Shown: one piece after another, positions 7,723-16,216 of the stretch
Layout of the letters: each line of letters begins with the position of its first letter
Position numbering within the stretch: position 1 is the stretch's first letter
Assembly (NCBI GenBank): GCA_027488855.1
Contig: JAIYAV010000390.1
Coordinates: forward strand, 1 to 45,064
From: Saprospiraceae bacterium
GTDB taxonomy: Bacteria; Bacteroidota; Bacteroidia; Chitinophagales; Saprospiraceae
Direction: 5' to 3'
DNA: 45,064 nt
The notes under the pieces: generated by a model
Database searches by the model: none
What the model was told of the DNA's origin: nothing
The model's input: only the letters and a program-made list of their open reading frames with translations
Program-made: the position numbers and the translations under genes

Positions 7723-9735
7723 ATGTGTAGACGAAATGCCTTCTTGCTGCTTTATTTGGTGTGGACAGTAAACATTTCTGCTCAGTCGACAAGCACCGTT
7801 TGGCTGGACGACCTGCCCATCCAAACTTTTTCCGAAGGCCTGCGCCCGGTGGAAGCCAAGGCAAGTTATGCCAAAGACACCATCCGTATCCAGGGCCAGC
7901 GCTTTTTGCGCGGTATCGGAGGGCAGTCTCCAATGATTCTGGCTTTTTACCTCAATAAAAAAGCGACTCGTTTCACTGCCACGATCGGCCCCGATGACAG
8001 CGGCAATCGGGACATTCCCTTGAGCTTTTATGTAGTGGCCGACCACAAAGTGCTCTTTGAACGGCTCGACATGAAACACGGCGATGCCCCAGTAAGCGTA
8101 GATGTAGACCTACGCGGCGTTGAGCGCTTTGGATTGCTGGTGACCGACAGGATAGGCGGCTCCAACAACAAAAGAACTTACGCCAACTGGGCCAACGCCA
8201 AACTGGAAATGTTGGACGGCAGCAAACCAGGATACATTCCAAACGAGGATAAAAAATACATCCTAACTCCAGCTCCCGGCAAAAAACCACGCATCAATTC
8301 TGCTAAAATATTCGGCGCTACGCCGGGCAATCCGGTTTTGTACACGATTGCTGCCACGGGCGAAAAACCCATCCTCTTTTCAGCGACCCCTTTGCCCAAA
8401 GGTTTAAAACTCGATTCCAAAACGGGCATCATCTCTGGCCGGGTTGCCCAACGCGGCAAGTATGAACTGACCTTGAGTGCGAAAAACAAATACGGCAAAG
8501 CCCAGCAAAAACTCCTGCTCAAAATCGGAGATACCATCGCCCTCACCCCACCCATCGGCTGGAACGGCTGGAATTCCTGGGCGCGGGACATTGATCAGAG
8601 CAAAGTCATCGCCTCCGCCGAAGCCATGGTCAGCAAGGGTTTGCGTGACCACGGCTGGACTTACATCAACATCGACGACGCCTGGCAAGGCATCCGCAGC
8701 GGGCCGGATACGGCTTTGCAGGCCAATGAAAAATTCCCGGACATCAAGGGCATGATGGATCGTATTCATGCCTTGGGCTTAAAAGTGGGTTTGTATTCCA
8801 CCCCTTACATTGCCAGTTACGCGGGTTTCATTGGCGCTTCATCGGATTATCCGGCGGGTGGGGAAACCCAAAAACTGTTTGTCCCCAGCCGTCAACCCTA
8901 CAGCCGGATTGCCAAGTACCGCTTTGAGCGCAACGACGCCCGGCAAATGGCTGCCTGGGGTACCGACTTTCTCAAATACGACTGGCGGATCGATGTCCTT
9001 TCGGCAGAACGTATGTCGGAGGCGCTGAAAAAATCAGGCCGGGACATTGTTTTTAGCATTTCCAACAATGCCCCTTTCGACAAGGTCAAGGACTGGAATC
9101 GGGTCACGAATATGTACCGCACTGGCCCCGACATCAAGGATAGTTGGACCAGTTTGTACCACACTTCCTTTACCCTGGATCGCTGGGCCCCGTTCTCCGG
9201 CCCTGGCCACTGGATGGACCCGGACATGATGATCCTGGGCGACGTATCGATTGGTCCGGTTTTACACCCCACCCGCTTGACGGCTGATGAACAGTACAGC
9301 CACGTGAGCATCTTCAGTTTGTTGGCTGCGCCCATGTTGATTGGTTGTCCCATTGAACAATTGGACGATTTTACCCTTAACTTGCTAAGCAACGACGAGG
9401 TGATTGCCATCAATCAGGATCCGCTGGGGAAGGCCGGGCGATTGGTTTTGGAGGAAGATGATATACAGGTCTGGCTAAAACCACTGGAAGATGGCTCTTT
9501 TGCCGTAGGCTTATTCAACATTGCAGGTTATGGCAAAGCGCCGGAATCCTACTTTCGCTGGGGCGATGAGCCGCAAAAAAAATTCACCCTCCACTTCGAT
9601 AAGATTGGTCTTAAAGGCAGATATTTAATGCGGGATGTTTGGCGGCAAAAAGATGTCGCGGAATATACCGGATCATTCAAGGCAAATATTCCTTATCATG
9701 GGGTTATTCTGCTCAAATTTACACCCATCAAATAA
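7723..9735 (+). CDS. GH27 alpha-galactosidase-like enzyme with NPCBM and Ig-like domains (paralogue 2)
   Basis: A 670-residue paralogue of the enzyme at 3565-5562 with the same order: signal peptide, NPCBM (WLDDLPIQTFSEG), Ig-like domain, GH27 barrel and C-terminal beta domain. I took the ATG at 7723 because it begins a signal peptide (MCRRNAFLLLYLVWTVNISAQ) and lies 4 nt after the preceding stop; an earlier in-frame ATG at 7672 lies inside the upstream gene. Predicted catalytic residues are D420 (FLKYDW, nucleophile) and D470 (YRTGPDI, acid/base). The barrel opening is identical to paralogue 1, while the NPCBM and some barrel loops differ, for example an insert around YPAGGETQKLFVPS. The duplication suggests either different linkages or substrates, or different partners. 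Confidence 0.9.
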   Translation: MCRRNAFLLLYLVWTVNISAQSTSTVWLDDLPIQTFSEGLRPVEAKASYAKDTIRIQGQRFLRGIGGQSPMILAFYLNKKATRFTATIGPDDSGNRDIPLSFYVVADHKVLFERLDMKHGDAPVSVDVDLRGVERFGLLVTDRIGGSNNKRTYANWANAKLEMLDGSKPGYIPNEDKKYILTPAPGKKPRINSAKIFGATPGNPVLYTIAATGEKPILFSATPLPKGLKLDSKTGIISGRVAQRGKYELTLSAKNKYGKAQQKLLLKIGDTIALTPPIGWNGWNSWARDIDQSKVIASAEAMVSKGLRDHGWTYINIDDAWQGIRSGPDTALQANEKFPDIKGMMDRIHALGLKVGLYSTPYIASYAGFIGASSDYPAGGETQKLFVPSRQPYSRIAKYRFERNDARQMAAWGTDFLKYDWRIDVLSAERMSEALKKSGRDIVFSISNNAPFDKVKDWNRVTNMYRTGPDIKDSWTSLYHTSFTLDRWAPFSGPGHWMDPDMMILGDVSIGPVLHPTRLTADEQYSHVSIFSLLAAPMLIGCPIEQLDDFTLNLLSNDEVIAINQDPLGKAGRLVLEEDDIQVWLKPLEDGSFAVGLFNIAGYGKAPESYFRWGDEPQKKFTLHFDKIGLKGRYLMRDVWRQKDVAEYTGSFKANIPYHGVILLKFTPIK

Positions 9736-9741
9736 TTCAAC

Positions 9742-10782
9742 ATGCAAGTAAATGGCTACGGTGCCTTGAGCAAAACAGCTCCAATTGCACCCATTGATTT
9801 TGAAAGAAGAGAAGTCGGCGCAGACGATATTTTGGTTGACATTCTGTATTGTGGGGTTTGTCACTCGGACATCCACATGGCCAGAAGCGAGTGGGGACCC
9901 TCGGTTTATCCGATTGTACCCGGGCATGAAATCGTCGGTCGGGTTTCCGCAATTGGCAACAATGTCACCAAATTCAAAGTAGGAGATCTGGCTGGAGTAG
10001 CAGTTTTTGTTGATTCTTGCCGGACTTGCCCTTCCTGCCAAAGCGGGATGGAGCAGTATTGCGATGAAGGCATGACGCCCACCTACAATGGGTTTTATCG
10101 CGACGGCGTTACGCCGACCTTTGGTGGGTATTCTTCCAAGTATGTCATTGATGAAAAATACGCGCTGCACATCCCTTTTACCGATCAGTTGGAAGCTGTT
10201 GCGCCTTTGTTGTGTGCAGGGATCACGACGTATTCCCCACTGCGTTTTGCCGGAGTAGGCAAAGGGCACAAAGTAGCGGTACTGGGCCTGGGTGGATTGG
10301 GGCACATGGCCGTTAAATTTGCCGCATCTTTTGGCGCTGAAGTAACCATGTTAAGTACTTCTCCCTCCAAAGAAGCCGATGCCAGACGCTTGGGCGCACA
10401 GCATTTTGTATTGACCACGGATGAAGCGCAAATGAAACCGCTGAAAAATCATTTTGACTTCATTTTGAACACCGTTTCAGCCGTTCACGACCTCAACAGT
10501 TTTCTCGATTTACTCAAAGTAGAGGGTAAAATGCTCCTGGTGGGCATCCCCCCTGAAGACCATAAAGTGGCTGCGGATAAACTCATTTCGAAACGCCGCA
10601 GCATTGTCGGTTCCATGATTGGTGGCATCCAGGAAACTCAGGAAATGCTGGATTACTGTGCCGAGCACAACATCGTTTCGGATGTGGAGGTCATCGCCAT
10701 GAAAGACGTTAATGAAGCCTACGACCGCATCCTCAAATCCGATGTAAAATACCGCTTTGTGATTGATATGAAAACGCTTTAG
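9742..10782 (+). CDS. zinc-dependent alcohol dehydrogenase, cinnamyl-alcohol-dehydrogenase/YahK-like
   Basis: A 346-residue cytoplasmic medium-chain dehydrogenase/reductase. Catalytic-zinc ligands are C37 (in YCGVCHSD) and H62-E63 (PGHE). The four structural-zinc cysteines are C93, C96, C99 and C107 (CRTCPSC...YC). The Rossmann motif GLGGLGH lies near residue 180. Length and motifs match the NADP-preferring CAD/YahK branch, which reduces aldehydes to primary alcohols and the reverse. It starts 6 nt after the GH27 stop and ends 20 nt before the Gfo/Idh gene, so it sits in the glycan operon. It has no export signal, unlike both neighbours, so it would act on an imported sugar-derived aldehyde or serve redox balance. 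The substrate is unknown. Confidence 0.9.
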   Translation: MQVNGYGALSKTAPIAPIDFERREVGADDILVDILYCGVCHSDIHMARSEWGPSVYPIVPGHEIVGRVSAIGNNVTKFKVGDLAGVAVFVDSCRTCPSCQSGMEQYCDEGMTPTYNGFYRDGVTPTFGGYSSKYVIDEKYALHIPFTDQLEAVAPLLCAGITTYSPLRFAGVGKGHKVAVLGLGGLGHMAVKFAASFGAEVTMLSTSPSKEADARRLGAQHFVLTTDEAQMKPLKNHFDFILNTVSAVHDLNSFLDLLKVEGKMLLVGIPPEDHKVAADKLISKRRSIVGSMIGGIQETQEMLDYCAEHNIVSDVEVIAMKDVNEAYDRILKSDVKYRFVIDMKTL

Positions 10783-10802
10783 GAACACCATAAACCAACA
10801 TC

Positions 10803-12128
10803 ATGAAAACACGCAGGACTTTTATCAAAAATACCGCCACCGCCCTCGGCGGCTTGGGGCTCATGGAGTTTTTACCCCTTGAGGCCATCGTCTCCATGCG
10901 CAAAGCTGTGGCCCCGAGTGACAAAATCAACGTTGGCCTCATCGGCGTAAAAAACCAGGGTTTCAACAACATCCGGGCTTTTTTGAAAATCAACGATGTC
11001 AACGTCACGGCCATTTGTGATGTAGATGACGCGCAATTGGCCAAGCGCAAAGACGACCTGACCAAGGCTGGAGTCCCCAACCTGACTGTATACAAAGACT
11101 ACCGCAAGATGCTCGAAGACAAAGACCTCGACGCGGTACTCGTGGCCACTCCCGACCATTGGCATTGTCTGCAACTCACCGATTCCCTCTCGGCGGGCAA
11201 ACACGTGTACGTGGAAAAACCCGTAGCCAACTCCATCGGCGAAGCCAAAGCCATGATCCGCGCCACCGAAGCCTCGGGCAAAGTGGTACAAGTCAACCAA
11301 TGGCAGCGCAGCCAAAAGCACTTCAAGGACGCGATTGCCTTTGTCAAATCTGGCCAACTCGGCCCGATCATCAACACCAAAACCTGGATGTATCGGGGTA
11401 CTCAACCTTTGCCAGTTGTGGCGAATAGCCCCGTACCCGAAGGTGTAGACTACAAAATGTGGCTCGGCCCCGCTCAAATGCGCGACTTCAACGCCAACCG
11501 CTTCCACTACGAATTTCGCTGGTTTTGGGATTACGCGGGTGGCCTGATGTGCGACTGGGGCGTACACCTGCTCGACATCATGCTCTGGGGCATGGGTGTA
11601 AACGAACCGCTATCGGTATCCGCAGTGGGTGGCAAACGCCTCTTTCCCACCGACGCCCGCGAAACGCCCGACTACATCCACGTCACCTACGATTTTGGCA
11701 CCTTCACCAATACCTGGGAGCACTACATGGGTACCGGTGCAGGCCAGTACGGCAAGGGCCACGGGATCGCCTTTATCGGCACCAAAGGCGCCCTGGTGGT
11801 GACTAGAAATGGCTGGGAAGTCATCCCGGAAAAAGACGGCGAAAAGTTCCGCATGGAAGGCGTCGCGCTGCAAAACCGCTTGGACAATGGCCTGGAGCTA
11901 CACGCTCAAAACTTTGTGGACGTAATGAAAAGTGGTAAACGGGAAGATTTGGCTTGCCCCATTCAGGCGGGCGCTACCGTGGCCGTCAACGCCCACATGG
12001 GCAACGTGGCGTATCGCACGGGGGAGAAAATTTATTGGGATGCGGCGAAGGGGAAATTTGACAGCAAAAAAGCGAATGCTCTGATTTTGCCGAAGTACCA
12101 CAATGGGTTTGATTTCCCGAAGGTGTGA
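10803..12128 (+). CDS. Tat-exported Gfo/Idh/MocA family oxidoreductase
   Basis: A 441-residue NAD(P)-dependent oxidoreductase with a clear twin-arginine signal (TRRTFIKN followed by a hydrophobic segment), so it should fold with cofactor before export to the periplasm. After residue ~40 a Rossmann domain begins (INVGLIGVKNQG). The family's EKP motif is present (VYVEKPVAN, about residue 140), with the downstream beta-sheet domain containing GGLMCDWGVHLLDIMLWGM. Exported members include GH109 glycosidases and enzymes that oxidise glycosides at C3 to 3-keto sugars. I cannot tell which applies, though the glycan locus makes either reasonable. It is the last gene of the plus-strand run, and a weak terminator follows at 12169-12188. 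Confidence 0.88.
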   Translation: MKTRRTFIKNTATALGGLGLMEFLPLEAIVSMRKAVAPSDKINVGLIGVKNQGFNNIRAFLKINDVNVTAICDVDDAQLAKRKDDLTKAGVPNLTVYKDYRKMLEDKDLDAVLVATPDHWHCLQLTDSLSAGKHVYVEKPVANSIGEAKAMIRATEASGKVVQVNQWQRSQKHFKDAIAFVKSGQLGPIINTKTWMYRGTQPLPVVANSPVPEGVDYKMWLGPAQMRDFNANRFHYEFRWFWDYAGGLMCDWGVHLLDIMLWGMGVNEPLSVSAVGGKRLFPTDARETPDYIHVTYDFGTFTNTWEHYMGTGAGQYGKGHGIAFIGTKGALVVTRNGWEVIPEKDGEKFRMEGVALQNRLDNGLELHAQNFVDVMKSGKREDLACPIQAGATVAVNAHMGNVAYRTGEKIYWDAAKGKFDSKKANALILPKYHNGFDFPKV

Positions 12129-12168
12129 GGTGGGGCGTCACGAAGTTTGGAAGAAAGCCGTTGGGATT

Positions 12169-12188
12169 ACCGGGTAACCCTGGTTTTT
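12169..12188 (+). terminator. weak intrinsic terminator after the glycan gene run
   Basis: ACCGGG-TAA-CCC(T)GGT forms a short stem with one bulge, followed directly by TTTTT. It lies about 40 nt after the oxidoreductase stop, in the convergent gap before the TerB-like gene. Nothing else is recognisable between 12129 and 12355. Confidence 0.4.
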
Positions 12189-12355
12189 AAAAATGCACAG
12201 GCTGCCTTCGATCCAAACCTCACCGAGCCGTACAAAAAGCCTTGTACCCCGATTGAGAAAAATGAAAAAAGACGAGCAACACCGTTTTTTATCAGCACTC
12301 CTACTTGTGTATCCCAGTCCATCAATGATTCAATTGGGTAAAAAATTGCAAATCC

Positions 12356-12718
12356 TCAGTTCCCCTGAAAATGATTCATTAACTCCTGCTGGAAACGCGC
12401 AATCATCCCTGATTCTTGCACACTGGTTCCTTCACTGGCTTCGGCAACGGCCTGGAGCACCTCAATCGCAAAACTGTACTCAGGTGAAGGCCCAAAGTCT
12501 TTACAGGTTTGTAGGGCTTTGGCAAAAGCTTCGTCTACACTATTGGCTTTGCGGTTTTCGTAGTCAAATGACCATTTGATTTCACTGGACCAGGGGTGGT
12601 TTTGCAGCACTTCTTCCAATTTGCTGATTTCGGTTTCGTCGATCAGGCCATCTACCTTGGCTAGAGCGTAAATGAGCTCGCCGAGGGCGTCGTAGAGTTG
12701 AGTTTGGGTTGCTTCCAT
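12356..12718 (-). CDS. TerB-like domain small protein
   Basis: A 120-residue acidic, all-helical protein. I start it at the ATG read from 12718 (MEATQTQLYDALGELIYALA). The frame extends to 12985, but the extra N-terminal part would be translated from the long inverted repeat at 12809-12965 and is Cys-rich nonsense. The segment LIYALAKVDGLIDETEISKLEEVL matches the conserved core of TerB/tellurite-resistance-like helical domains, where the D-G-x-I-D-x-x-E loop binds metal in some members. No tellurite genes are nearby, so the name denotes fold only. It is convergent with the oxidoreductase gene and lies downstream of the efflux operon on the same strand. Confidence 0.6.
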   Translation of the reverse strand: MEATQTQLYDALGELIYALAKVDGLIDETEISKLEEVLQNHPWSSEIKWSFDYENRKANSVDEAFAKALQTCKDFGPSPEYSFAIEVLQAVAEASEGTSVQESGMIARFQQELMNHFQGN

Positions 12719-12808
12719 TGGATGTGTGATTTTGAAGCAAGATCGGAAAAAAATAGGAAACAGGTAGTCATCCCGAATTTTCAAATAAGTATCACAAACA
12801 AAAAAATG

Positions 12809-12965
12809 AGCACAAAGGACGCAAAGGCAGCACAAGGGACACAAAGATAGGACGTTGACAGGGCTTTGTCCAAAATGTGGGTTAATGGAAACCAAAACTC
12901 TGGTGCATCGCTTTGTCAACGTCTTGTCTTTGTGTCCCTTGTGCTGCCTTTGCGTCCTTTGTGCT
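12809..12965. repeat. 52-bp inverted repeat of CACAAAGGAC-type units (copy 1)
   Basis: The arms 12809-12860 and 12914-12965 match at 50 of 52 positions. Each arm is made of repeated GCACAAAGGAC/GCACAAGGGAC/CACAAAG units ending in GACGTTGACA. It lies between the last efflux permease gene (stop at 13018) and the TerB-like gene, both minus strand. A shorter relative with the same arm, the same GACGTTGAC inside and the same outer TGTCGCTT is at 32630-32706. Confidence 0.9.
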
Positions 12966-13017
12966 TTAAAATTGTGTCGCTTCATATTTTTCTGAAAATT
13001 CCGGACGGCTTATACTT

Positions 13018-14175
13018 CTACTCCTCATGCAACGCCGTCGCCGGCTGGATCCGCGCCGCCTGAATACTCGGGTACAGCGCACAGAGCGTCACCAACACGT
13101 AGATCGTCAAGGTAGCAAGCAGCATTCCCACCAGATAAACACTTGCCTCCAGGTCAAATACATTGAGCAAGGGAAACTGCACGGCCAGGATCAGACCAAT
13201 CAAAACGCCCAGCGTAGCAATTACCAACATTTCCCCTACAAAATGGATCGTAATGGCAGGTGCTGGTGCTCCCAAGGCGCGGCGTAAACCAATCTCACTT
13301 CTTCGTTTGGCGATGTTGAGGGTGAGCACCCCAAAAAGCCCCAAAGCCACATTGAGCAAAAAGAACCCACACACAATGCTGAAAATGAGGGATGGAATGG
13401 AGGTCTGCTGGTTCATGGACTTGCGTAGCGTCTTGAGGTAGGACAACTCAAATACCCAATCGGGCTGCATGTTCCCAATTTCGCGCATGAGTTTAGCTTC
13501 AAAATTGGCATCCACTCCTGGTTTCACCTTGACCAAAACAGAACTCATGTCCCAGTCGCTCAGGTTGAAAAAAACAGGGGCGTTGGGCTGATAATCGCCA
13601 CGTTGTTTGAAGTTTTCCACGATGCCCACAATTTTCCAGCGTTCGTCGCCTTCCAGTTGAATGATTTTCCCGAGGGGATTGTCCTTGCCAAACATTTTTT
13701 CTTTGGCGATTTGGTTGATTACCGCAGGAGTGTGTTTGGCTCCCTTATCTGCCCGCGTGTACCAACGGCCTTCGGCTATTTCAATCCCCAGCGCTTTGGC
13801 GTACTGCTCATCGGTGCTGAAGATGTCGCCCTGGATCGTTACCTTATTGTATTTGACATTGCGGTTGGACTGATTGTTGGCAAATGGCGTATTACCATTG
13901 GTACGGCTGGCTATTTCCACCTCTGGGTAGGAACGGATGCGTTGGTAGATGCTTTTGAGTTTTTCACCAATTTGAGCGGTATCCTGATTCCAACCGATGT
14001 TGAGGCACCAGACTTGTTCGTATTTGAAGCCCAAGGGACGCGAGTAGTTTTGGTAGTTATAAGCCATCAGGCTCATGACGCCAAAAAGGACCAAAAAAGC
14101 GACCAGTATTTCTACGATCAGCAAGGCATTGCTGCGTTTTTTGTTCCAAATGAGTTTGAAAAAATGCCGAATCAT
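13018..14175 (-). CDS. FtsX-like ABC transporter permease (second of pair)
   Basis: A 385-residue inner-membrane permease of the MacB/FtsX type. I chose the start at 14175 (MIRHFFKLIWNKKRSNALLIVEILVAFLV), because the upstream in-frame ATG adds a non-hydrophobic tail reaching back to the previous gene. The first membrane segment covers residues ~17-38. A periplasmic MacB_PCD-like domain spans ~40-260. Three C-terminal membrane segments carry the FtsX motif LTLNIAKRRSEIGLRRALGAP. These transporters use ATP-driven mechanical movement to expel substrates or lipoproteins rather than classic translocation. It is the last gene of the operon, 31 nt after the first permease. Confidence 0.88.
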   Translation of the reverse strand: MIRHFFKLIWNKKRSNALLIVEILVAFLVLFGVMSLMAYNYQNYSRPLGFKYEQVWCLNIGWNQDTAQIGEKLKSIYQRIRSYPEVEIASRTNGNTPFANNQSNRNVKYNKVTIQGDIFSTDEQYAKALGIEIAEGRWYTRADKGAKHTPAVINQIAKEKMFGKDNPLGKIIQLEGDERWKIVGIVENFKQRGDYQPNAPVFFNLSDWDMSSVLVKVKPGVDANFEAKLMREIGNMQPDWVFELSYLKTLRKSMNQQTSIPSLIFSIVCGFFLLNVALGLFGVLTLNIAKRRSEIGLRRALGAPAPAITIHFVGEMLVIATLGVLIGLILAVQFPLLNVFDLEASVYLVGMLLATLTIYVLVTLCALYPSIQAARIQPATALHEE

Positions 14176-14206
14176 ATGTTTAGAATGTGTCGATGAGTGA
14201 ATGTGC

Positions 14207-15451
14207 CTACGCACCTTTTAATGCTTCTGCTGGTTTTAGTTTCGACATGCGCCAGGCGGGTACTACCCCCGACATCAGGCCAAAAACCAATGCCAACAAC
14301 AAACCAATGCCAAAAACCGTGTAGTTGACGCTCAACACTGCGTATGGGATCAACCCACTGCTGTTAAAAATGCTCAGAATGATTTGGGCAAAAACCAGCG
14401 CAATAAGGGCTCCTAGCGAAGTGACGAACACGTTTTCAATCACGAATTGCCACAAAATGGTTTTGGATGGTGCCCCAAATGCCTTGCGGATGCTGATTTC
14501 TGAAGAGCGCTCGATGATGCGGCTGATGTTCAGATTGATCAAGTTGATGGCGGGTAAGGCCATAAACAAAAGCATAAACAGCGACACAACCGTGAAAAAG
14601 ATTTCGGTGCTTTCGGATTGAAAAAATTCGTAGATAAAACCTGTTAAAAACGGCAGGGCCTTGGCTTCTAAATGAGCTACTTTCATGCCGCTCTCCTCAA
14701 AAGGAAATTTTAATCCTCTTTGAGTCAGGTGCTCAAACTCACGCTGGATACTCGGGAAATCACGAGCGCTGCGCGCCCGGATTATGCCAATGTAAGCGCC
14801 GTTTTTTGAGTCACTTTCGTATTCACTTTTGGGGCTGTTGTAGGGCAGTACAATATCCGCATAGGTGTAAGGGTGGGTTACGGGACTACCCTTAACCATA
14901 CCAACGATGCGGTATTTTAGTCCGTTGAATTCAATCGGTTTACCCACAACCGATTCGCCAGGACCAAAGTACTCGTCGCGTACTTTTTCGGTGATTACGG
15001 CGATGTGTTGGCCACGGTCGATGTCGGATTCATTGAATAGTTTGCCTTCCAATAGTTCAAAATCGGTTACCCGCCAAAACCCAGAATCCGCATATTTCAC
15101 CATCATTTTGATGCGCTTGCTACCCACATAAGCATTGGTAGTCCTGAATAGGGAACTAATGCCGTATGCTTCGATGCCGCCCAGGGCGCTCAGGTTCTTT
15201 TTCAAAAACTTGTAGGACATGGGGCCTTTCATGGTTGAAGTACGTGAAGAATCCCTCAAAGTGATAGAAGGAATATACAGTGTACGGAAGCGTTGTTGCT
15301 CCGGGTAATGGCTTCCAAACATGTGATCCAAAAAAGCACTCAACACCAGTAGAATCAGCAAGGTGAAGCTGATGCCGAAGAGGGTGATGAAGGTGTAGAA
15401 GGGGTTGCGGAGGAGAACCTTCCAGGCGATTTTTATGTAATTGCTTAGCAT
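14207..15451 (-). CDS. FtsX-like ABC transporter permease (first of pair)
   Basis: A 414-residue permease starting at MLSNYIKIAWKVLLRNPFYTFITLFGISF (ATG read from 15451). The open frame reaches 15523, but its extra residues come from the hairpin region and are not family-like. There is one N-terminal membrane segment (~20-42), a long periplasmic domain and three C-terminal segments, with RSSEISIRKAFGAPSKTILWQFVIENV as the FtsX signature. Together with the second permease it would form a heterodimer driven by the ATPase encoded just upstream. A 100-nt gap with two REP-like hairpins separates it from the ATPase gene, unlike the 2-4 nt gaps elsewhere in the operon. Confidence 0.88.
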   Translation of the reverse strand: MLSNYIKIAWKVLLRNPFYTFITLFGISFTLLILLVLSAFLDHMFGSHYPEQQRFRTLYIPSITLRDSSRTSTMKGPMSYKFLKKNLSALGGIEAYGISSLFRTTNAYVGSKRIKMMVKYADSGFWRVTDFELLEGKLFNESDIDRGQHIAVITEKVRDEYFGPGESVVGKPIEFNGLKYRIVGMVKGSPVTHPYTYADIVLPYNSPKSEYESDSKNGAYIGIIRARSARDFPSIQREFEHLTQRGLKFPFEESGMKVAHLEAKALPFLTGFIYEFFQSESTEIFFTVVSLFMLLFMALPAINLINLNISRIIERSSEISIRKAFGAPSKTILWQFVIENVFVTSLGALIALVFAQIILSIFNSSGLIPYAVLSVNYTVFGIGLLLALVFGLMSGVVPAWRMSKLKPAEALKGA

Positions 15452-15478
15452 TAGTCTATGTTTTTTTCCCTGAAAAAG

Positions 15479-15538
15479 CCCACGAATAAATTCGTGGGAT
15501 GGGGCTTTATGGTGGCCTCCCACGGATAAATCCGTGGG
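15479..15538. repeat. pair of REP-like palindromes in the efflux operon
   Basis: There are two related 20-nt palindromes, CCCACGAATAAATTCGTGGG (15479-15498) and CCCACGGATAAATCCGTGGG (15519-15538), 20 nt apart. The two differ by compensating changes (A-T to G-C), so pairing is preserved. The first is nested in AAAGCCC...GGGCTTT. Such GTGGG-tipped hairpins resemble REP sequences mobilised by RAYT (Y1) transposases. No RAYT gene is in the window. They lie between the ATPase and permease genes, where they could tune relative expression. Confidence 0.75.
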
Positions 15539-15551
15539 TTGGCGGATGCGA

Positions 15552-16214
15552 TCAAAAGACCTGGCGGCCGTCGAAGAGGCGGATCAGGCGATTGGTGCGT
15601 TTGGCCATGTTTTCATCGTGGGTGACCATGATGATGGTACTGCCTTCCTGGTTGAGTTGGAGCAGGATGTTCAGGATTTCGTTGCCCATGTTGCTGTCCA
15701 GGTTTCCGGTAGGTTCATCGGCGAGGATCAGGGAGGGGCGACCTACGATGGCGCGTGCGATGGCGACCCGTTGTTTTTGCCCTCCGGAAAGTTGAGTAGG
15801 GAAGTGTTTCATGCGGTTGCTGAGTCCCACTTTTTCCAGGGCTTCTTTGGCCAATTCCCGGCGCTTGCTGCCGCTACCTGGGCGGTATAGTAAGGGGATT
15901 TCCACGTTGTCCAACACCGAGAGGTCGTTGATGAGGTGAAAACTTTGGAAAATGAAGCCAATCTCCTGGTTGCGGATGCGGGCCAATTCTTTGTCCTTAT
16001 AGCCCTTCAGTTGGCGTTCATTGATGGTCACTTCACCTTTGGAAGGCTCGTCGAGCAAACCCATGATGTTCAGCAGGGTACTTTTGCCACAGCCCGAAGG
16101 GCCCATGATGGACACAAATTCGCCCTTTTGAATGTCTACATTGATGTTGTCCAGAGCCAGGGTTTCAATGGAACTGGTACGGTACACTTTTTCGATGCCG
16201 GATAACTTTATCAT
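15552..16214 (-). CDS. ABC transporter ATPase, LolD/MacB type
   Basis: A 220-residue ATP-binding protein with a full set of motifs: Walker A GPSGCGKST (~38-46), Q-loop FIFQSFHL, signature LSGGQKQRVAIARA (~143-156), Walker B LILADEPTGNLD and switch His in VTHDE. The NLD extension after Walker B and the short length are typical of the LolD/MacB/FtsE group that pairs with FtsX-type permeases. It begins 2 nt after the TolC-like gene's stop, so translation is probably coupled. It is cytoplasmic and drives the two downstream permeases. Confidence 0.95.
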   Translation of the reverse strand: MIKLSGIEKVYRTSSIETLALDNINVDIQKGEFVSIMGPSGCGKSTLLNIMGLLDEPSKGEVTINERQLKGYKDKELARIRNQEIGFIFQSFHLINDLSVLDNVEIPLLYRPGSGSKRRELAKEALEKVGLSNRMKHFPTQLSGGQKQRVAIARAIVGRPSLILADEPTGNLDSNMGNEILNILLQLNQEGSTIIMVTHDENMAKRTNRLIRLFDGRQVF

Positions 16215-16216
16215 CG

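Noticed and set aside
12719-12985. N-terminal extension of the TerB-like reading frame to 12985
   Set aside because: The extra 89 residues are translated from the inverted repeat at 12809-12965 and are Cys-rich and non-conserved in look; the family-like sequence starts at 12718.
13603-14196. Plus-strand frame of 197 codons opposite the permease gene
   Set aside because: The minus strand encodes a clear FtsX-type permease with membrane segments; the opposite frame has no features.
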